A stretch of 64,000 bases of DNA from Rhizobium sp. CF122 (GTDB lineage: Bacteria > Pseudomonadota > Alphaproteobacteria > Rhizobiales > Rhizobiaceae), in NCBI RefSeq assembly GCF_000282035.1, contig NZ_AKKA01000095.1, positions 97,281 through 161,280 of the forward strand, in the 5' to 3' direction. This document shows positions 59,729 through 64,000 of this stretch, piece after piece; positions within the stretch are counted from its first letter, which is position 1; every line of letters begins with the position of its first letter. A model generated the notes under the pieces. That model made no database searches. It was given only the letters and a program-made list of their open reading frames with translations, and was not told the DNA's origin. A program made the position numbers and the translations under genes.

Positions 59729-59755
59729 TGGCCGGCGGCTCCCGGTTGCCGGCCA
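59729..59755 (+). terminator. 8-bp hairpin between binding protein and permease genes
   Basis: TGGCCGGC and its exact complement around an 11-base loop, 18 bases after the receptor stop. A short A-rich run but no T tract follows. It is the third receptor-trailing hairpin in this window. Confidence 0.6.
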
Positions 59756-59790
59756 AAATGCATGATACTGTACCCAAGCGGGAGCGACCG

Positions 59791-62031
59791 ATGAAGAACC
59801 ACAACCGCAGACTGGAGATCGCTCTCGTCTTTGCCGTTGTCGCCCTGATGCTGCTCCCGTGGTATCGGATCGAAGGCGGCTTCTTCGGCCTTGGCTGGCT
59901 GTCTGATTTCCCGGGTGACCCCTCCACGGCGCCCGGCATCGTGCAGATCGTCTCACATGGCCGATGGTGGCTCGCGATCGCTGTCCTCTTTGTTCTGCTT
60001 GGCGGCATCGCGCGCTTCCTTCCCGATCATCACCGGCGCGGATCGCTGCTTGCCTGGGCGGGCGGCCTCGGCCTTCTGTTTCTGGCACTTCAGGGATTGG
60101 CGATCGGCTTTACCGGCTGGAGCTGGACGATCAGTGAAACGCTATTCGGCGCTCTGCCGGACGGCCAACCTTCGATGGGCGCGGGTGCTGTTGTCGTCGG
60201 CCTCGTCTTCGTGCTCTTCTTTTCCTTCGGGCTTGCCGAGCGCGGCGTGATGAAAGGCGATGCCTTTGTCGTCAGCGCCATCGCCATGCTGATTTTCCTC
60301 GTCACCGTCTTCGTCTTCTACCCGATCGGCAGCATGTTCGTCGGCGCCTTCCAGGATTTCGACGGGTCCTTCAATCCCAACGGCTTCCTGGGGAATATTC
60401 AGGATTCTTCGGTCTGGAGCCTGCGATGTGTGGTGGGCGGCGAGCGTTGCGGCGTCGCTTGGCGGACGCTTTGGCTGGCGATCATGACGGCCGCCAGCTC
60501 AACGACGCTCGGCCTCTGCTTTGCCCTTGTTGCGACACGCACCCGCTTCCCTTTCAAGAAGGGGCTGCGGCTGCTTACCATCCTGCCGATCATTACTCCG
60601 CCCTTCGTCGTCGGGCTTGCTCTTACGCTGCTCTTTGGCCGCTCCGGCGTCGCCACGCAGTTCGTCTCTTTCCTGCTCGGTGTCGAGCCCGGCCGCTGGC
60701 TCTACGGCCTGACCGGCATCTGGATTGCCCAGGTGCTCTCGTTCACGCCGATCTCCTTCCTCGTGCTGATTGGTGTCGTTGAGGGCGTCAGCCCGTCGAT
60801 GGAAGAGGCCTCGCAGACGCTGCGCGCCGATCGCTGGCGCACCTTCTGGCGCGTCTCCCTGCCGCTGATGAAACCCGGGCTCGCCAACGCCTTCCTGATC
60901 GGTTTCATCGAGAGTATGGCGGATTTTGGCAATCCGCTGGTACTCGGTGGTAGCCACGGTGTGTTGTCGACGGAAATCTTCTTTGCTGTCGTCGGCTCGC
61001 AGAATGATCCGTCGCGCGCGGCAGTGCTCGCCATGATCCTGCTCTGCTTCACGCTCTCGGCGTTCCTGGCACAGCGTTTCTGGCTTTCCGGTAAAAATTT
61101 CGCGACGGTTACTGGTAAGGGCGACTCTGGCCAGCATATCGCGCTGCCGCGCGGGCTTTCGATTGCTGTCCATGCGATCGTCATTCCCTGGATGATCTTC
61201 ACCATCGTCGTCTATGCGATGATCCTGTGCGGCGGTTTCGTACGCACTTGGGGTCTCGATAACTCGCTGACATTCGAACACTACATCCGTGCTTTCTCGG
61301 TCGGGTTCCGCGATGACGGCGGCCTGGCCTGGACGGGGGTCGCCTGGAACTCGTTCTGGACGACGATGGAGATCGCCCTGATCTCCGCCCCACTCACGGC
61401 CGCTGTCGGCTTACTCACCGCCTACCTCATCGTCCGGCAGAAGTTCGCCGGGCGTAATCTATTCGAGTTCGCGCTGATGATGAGCTTCGCGATTCCCGGC
61501 ACGGTCATCGGCATCAGTTACATCATGGCCTTCAACCTGCCGCCGCTCGAAATGACCGGCACCGCGCTGATCCTCGTCGCCTGCTTCGTCTTCCGCAACA
61601 TGCCGGTCGGCGTGCGTGGCGGTGTGGCGGCGATGAGCCAGCTCGACAAGAGCCTCGACGAGGCCTCGCTGACGCTGCGCGCCGACAGCTTCCGGACGAT
61701 CCGCAAAGTCATCCTGCCGCTCTTGCGTCCGGCAATCACGGCGGCCCTCGTCTATTCCTTCGTGCGTGCCATCACCTCGATCAGCGCCGTCGTCTTCCTC
61801 GTCAGCGCCGAGTACAACATGGCAACATCCTACATCGTCGGCCTCGTCGAGAACGGCGAATACGGCGTCGCCATCGCCTATTCCTCGACACTGATCATCG
61901 TCATGGTCGCCGTTATTGCGAGCTTCCAGCGTCTTGTCGGGGAACGGCGGCTGCGGCGTGAAAATCGCGTCGCGCTCGCAGCACCGACGGCGACCGCTTC
62001 AGCACCTCTCGGTCAGGAGAAAACCGCATGA
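59791..62031 (+). CDS. Fused ABC permease (FbpB/AfuB-type)
   Basis: 746 residues from the ATG at 59791 with GGGAG upstream. It contains two permease modules, each with its EAA-type loop: EEASQTLRADRWRTFWRVSLPLMKPG (about residue 345) and DEASLTLRADSFRTIRKVILPLLRPA (about 630). The first 190 residues add extra membrane segments, as in AfuB/FbpB-like fusions. It forms the whole membrane channel alone. Confidence 0.9.
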   Translation: MKNHNRRLEIALVFAVVALMLLPWYRIEGGFFGLGWLSDFPGDPSTAPGIVQIVSHGRWWLAIAVLFVLLGGIARFLPDHHRRGSLLAWAGGLGLLFLALQGLAIGFTGWSWTISETLFGALPDGQPSMGAGAVVVGLVFVLFFSFGLAERGVMKGDAFVVSAIAMLIFLVTVFVFYPIGSMFVGAFQDFDGSFNPNGFLGNIQDSSVWSLRCVVGGERCGVAWRTLWLAIMTAASSTTLGLCFALVATRTRFPFKKGLRLLTILPIITPPFVVGLALTLLFGRSGVATQFVSFLLGVEPGRWLYGLTGIWIAQVLSFTPISFLVLIGVVEGVSPSMEEASQTLRADRWRTFWRVSLPLMKPGLANAFLIGFIESMADFGNPLVLGGSHGVLSTEIFFAVVGSQNDPSRAAVLAMILLCFTLSAFLAQRFWLSGKNFATVTGKGDSGQHIALPRGLSIAVHAIVIPWMIFTIVVYAMILCGGFVRTWGLDNSLTFEHYIRAFSVGFRDDGGLAWTGVAWNSFWTTMEIALISAPLTAAVGLLTAYLIVRQKFAGRNLFEFALMMSFAIPGTVIGISYIMAFNLPPLEMTGTALILVACFVFRNMPVGVRGGVAAMSQLDKSLDEASLTLRADSFRTIRKVILPLLRPAITAALVYSFVRAITSISAVVFLVSAEYNMATSYIVGLVENGEYGVAIAYSSTLIIVMVAVIASFQRLVGERRLRRENRVALAAPTATASAPLGQEKTA

Positions 62032-63089
62032 GCACCAACAAACCTGGTTCCGTCGTCTTTAAGAATGTGCGCAAGAGCTTTGGTGCCTTCACAGCGATCC
62101 CGGATCTTTCCTTGACGATCGAGCCCGGTACATTGGTTACCCTGCTTGGCCCCTCGGGTTGCGGCAAGACGACAACACTGCGCATGCTGGCAGGTCTCGA
62201 GCATCCATCCGCGGGGAAAATCCTGATCGGCGGCAAGGACGTGACCATGCTGCCCGCGAACGAGCGCGACGTCTCGATGGTCTTCCAGTCCTATGCTCTC
62301 TTCCCGCATATGACGGCACTCGACAACGTCGCCTACGGCCTTGAATCCTCCGGCCTGAAGCGCAAGGAAGCCCGCGAAAGGGCTGAAGAAGGCTTGCAGC
62401 TCGTCGGCCTTGCCGGAATGGGGCAGCGCCTGCCCGCCGAACTCTCGGGCGGCCAGCAGCAGCGTGTCGCGGTTGCCCGCGCACTGGTGCTCGAGCCGCA
62501 GGTGCTGTTGCTCGACGAACCTCTGTCGAACCTCGACGCACGCCTTCGCCGCCGCGTCAGGACCGAGATCCGAGAGTTGCAGCAACGACTTGGCTTCACC
62601 GCCGTCTACGTCACCCACGATCAGGACGAGGCACTCGCCGTCTCCGACCAGATCATCGTCATGAAGGACGGCGAGATCGCCCAGAAGGGCGCGCCGCGCG
62701 ACCTTTACGACCAGCCAGCATCGGCCTTCATCGCCGACTTCATGGGCGAGGCGAATGTCGTGCCTTGCGATATTGTCGGTATCGACGGCGACCATGCGAC
62801 GATCAACGTCGAGGGCCTGCTGCATCGGGTCGCCAGCCGCAACATGCGTCCGGGTCCGGCGCAGCTTGCAGTTCGTCCGAACGCCATCACGCTGGCGCCG
62901 AAGAATGGCGGCGCTTTCAGCGGACAGATCACCCACGCCGCCTACCTCGGCGATCACGTGGAATATGAAGTCAGAACCAATAACGGCACTCTGTTTGTCG
63001 TCGATCCTGCGATGGAGAGGGCTTTCCAGCCTTTGACAGAGGTGGAAATCGGCTTCAAGGATCGCGGGATTGCCATCATCGGCGGCTGA
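62028..63089 (+). CDS. ABC transporter ATPase (FbpC/AfuC-type)
   Basis: 353 residues; its ATG overlaps the permease stop by four bases. It has Walker A GPSGCGKTT (41-49), signature LSGGQQQR, Walker B LLLDEPLSNLD and H-loop VTHDQDEA. The C-terminal TOBE-like region (about 240-353) may sense the substrate. It energises import through the fused permease. Confidence 0.93.
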   Translation: MSTNKPGSVVFKNVRKSFGAFTAIPDLSLTIEPGTLVTLLGPSGCGKTTTLRMLAGLEHPSAGKILIGGKDVTMLPANERDVSMVFQSYALFPHMTALDNVAYGLESSGLKRKEARERAEEGLQLVGLAGMGQRLPAELSGGQQQRVAVARALVLEPQVLLLDEPLSNLDARLRRRVRTEIRELQQRLGFTAVYVTHDQDEALAVSDQIIVMKDGEIAQKGAPRDLYDQPASAFIADFMGEANVVPCDIVGIDGDHATINVEGLLHRVASRNMRPGPAQLAVRPNAITLAPKNGGAFSGQITHAAYLGDHVEYEVRTNNGTLFVVDPAMERAFQPLTEVEIGFKDRGIAIIGG

Positions 63090-63118
63090 GCGCCGCATTT
63101 CATCAAGGGAAGATTTTT

Positions 63119-63919
63119 ATGACGTCGCATGTCGTACCAGGGCTCGAGGCGCGCTTTGCACTTGCCGAGGCGGTGGCCCGCGAGGCAGGAGCGGTGGCGC
63201 TCGATTACTTCAAGCGCCGCGAGACACTGGTTATCGAAACCAAACGGGACCCGCAGGATGTGGTCTCGATCGCCGACCGGGATGTCGAAAACCTGATCCG
63301 CGCTCGGTTCAACGAAGCATTTCCCGCCGATGGCGTGCTTGGCGAGGAGTATGGCCTTGAAGAAGGCACATCGGGGTTCACCTGGGTCGTCGATCCGATC
63401 GACGGCACCAGTCCGTTCGTCAACGGCATGCCGAACTGGTGCGTCTCCATCGGCCTGCTGCATGACGGCGTGCCTGTCGTCGGTGTCATCTCCGCGCCGT
63501 GCCATGACGAGCTTTATGCTGCGGCATTCGGCAAGGGAGCAACGCTGAATGGCAAGAAGCTTTCCCTGGACGCGTCGCGGACCATCAGAAACGCCGTTAC
63601 AGGCATCGGTGCCAATAACCACGTCACGCCGGCGCTCGTCGCTGGGATAGTCGAAAGCCTCCTGGAGGCCGGCGGCAATTTCATCCGCAATGGATCGGGC
63701 GCCCTGATGCTCGCCTATGTCGCAGCCGGCCGTCTCGTCGGCTACTACGAGCCATACATGCACGCATGGGATTGCATGGCCGGATACTGCCTCGTGAGGG
63801 AAGCGGGCGGCTGGTACCATCCTTTCCCAACGGTCGGGGAACAGCTGACAAAAGGCGCGCCGGTGCTTGCCGCCGCGCCAGGTGCGATCGACGACCTGCG
63901 CAAGCTCGCTGGCGTGTGA
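63119..63919 (+). CDS. Inositol-monophosphatase-family phosphatase
   Basis: 266 residues, ATG at 63119 with AAGGGAAG upstream. Family motifs: GEEYG (metal-ligand Glu), VVDPIDGTSPFVNG (DPIDGT with metal-binding aspartates) and MHAWDCMAGYCLVREAGG (the WD motif). Such enzymes hydrolyse inositol monophosphate, histidinol phosphate or other sugar phosphates using Mg2+. It is last in the LacI-controlled importer operon, 29 bases after the ATPase, so it probably dephosphorylates the imported compound in the cytoplasm. Confidence 0.9.
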   Translation: MTSHVVPGLEARFALAEAVAREAGAVALDYFKRRETLVIETKRDPQDVVSIADRDVENLIRARFNEAFPADGVLGEEYGLEEGTSGFTWVVDPIDGTSPFVNGMPNWCVSIGLLHDGVPVVGVISAPCHDELYAAAFGKGATLNGKKLSLDASRTIRNAVTGIGANNHVTPALVAGIVESLLEAGGNFIRNGSGALMLAYVAAGRLVGYYEPYMHAWDCMAGYCLVREAGGWYHPFPTVGEQLTKGAPVLAAAPGAIDDLRKLAGV

Positions 63920-64000
63920 TGCCGTTGACGGACCGGGCCGGCATCGGCGGCTGAGCGCTGCCGTCTATGCCTTTGCCTCTAGAGCGGATCATTGCTTATC

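Noticed and set aside
1..64000. CRISPR arrays, rRNA genes, integrases and plasmid replication genes
   Set aside because: No regularly spaced direct repeats, rRNA-like sequence, tyrosine recombinase motif or RepABC-like gene was seen on reading both strands.

Overview
The window looks like part of a large accessory replicon or chromosome of a plant- or soil-associated alphaproteobacterium of the Rhizobiales (Rhizobium/Agrobacterium/Ensifer/Shinella type). The evidence is GC-rich coding sequence, many ABC uptake systems next to their catabolic enzymes and regulators, rhizobial intergenic palindromes, and remnants of gene families I associate with rhizobial accessory DNA. There are no ribosomal or tRNA genes and no CRISPR array. 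All family assignments come from reading motifs, not from a search.

Region 1 (1-20.7 kb) is a nicotinate degradation locus. nicAB (minus) and nicCDEFX-nicR (plus) diverge from a 358-bp control region with two near-identical palindromes. Directly behind nicB, on the same strand and with gaps of only 13 and 17 bases, lie two glycoside-hydrolase-like genes. They are followed by a spermidine/putrescine-type ABC transporter, a cysteine hydrolase, a second MarR regulator resembling NicR, and a GH3 beta-glucosidase cut by the window edge. This invites the idea that nicotinate is obtained from plant conjugates.

Region 2 (20.9-27.0 kb) is a GntR-controlled operon: a NitT/TauT-type ABC importer, an IlvD/Edd dehydratase and an RraA-like protein. 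Region 3 (27.0-28.7 kb) is mobile debris: an AbiEi-type antitoxin whose toxin partner is cut to a stub, a TniQ-like remnant, and an 18-bp perfect inverted repeat.

Region 4 (28.7-41.8 kb) is a minus-strand dipeptide-type ABC operon. It carries two separate HyuA plus DUF917 gene pairs and faces a divergent MalT/LuxR-like regulator. A chemoreceptor fragment follows.

Region 5 (42.4-49.0 kb) is the most interesting part. An NMT1/THI5-type ABC importer, a 2-oxoglutarate/Fe(II) oxygenase, a LysR regulator and a cytosine/guanine-deaminase-like amidohydrolase are associated with two copies of a small structured RNA. The two copies show compensatory base changes. Each is placed so that its closing stem competes with pairing of a Shine-Dalgarno sequence. 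The conserved bases resemble, as I recall it, the NMT1-motif (xanthine-I) riboswitch, so the operon probably handles an oxidised purine.

Region 6 (49.0-57.1 kb) has more transposition debris, then a tripartite tricarboxylate transporter (two TctC-like receptors, TctB, TctA) with a DctB/DctD-like two-component system. Its regulator has GAFPGA instead of GAFTGA. Region 7 (57.5-63.9 kb) is a LacI-controlled AfuABC/FbpABC-type importer with an inositol-monophosphatase-family enzyme, possibly for a phosphorylated sugar or cyclitol. Two LacI-type operators are visible.
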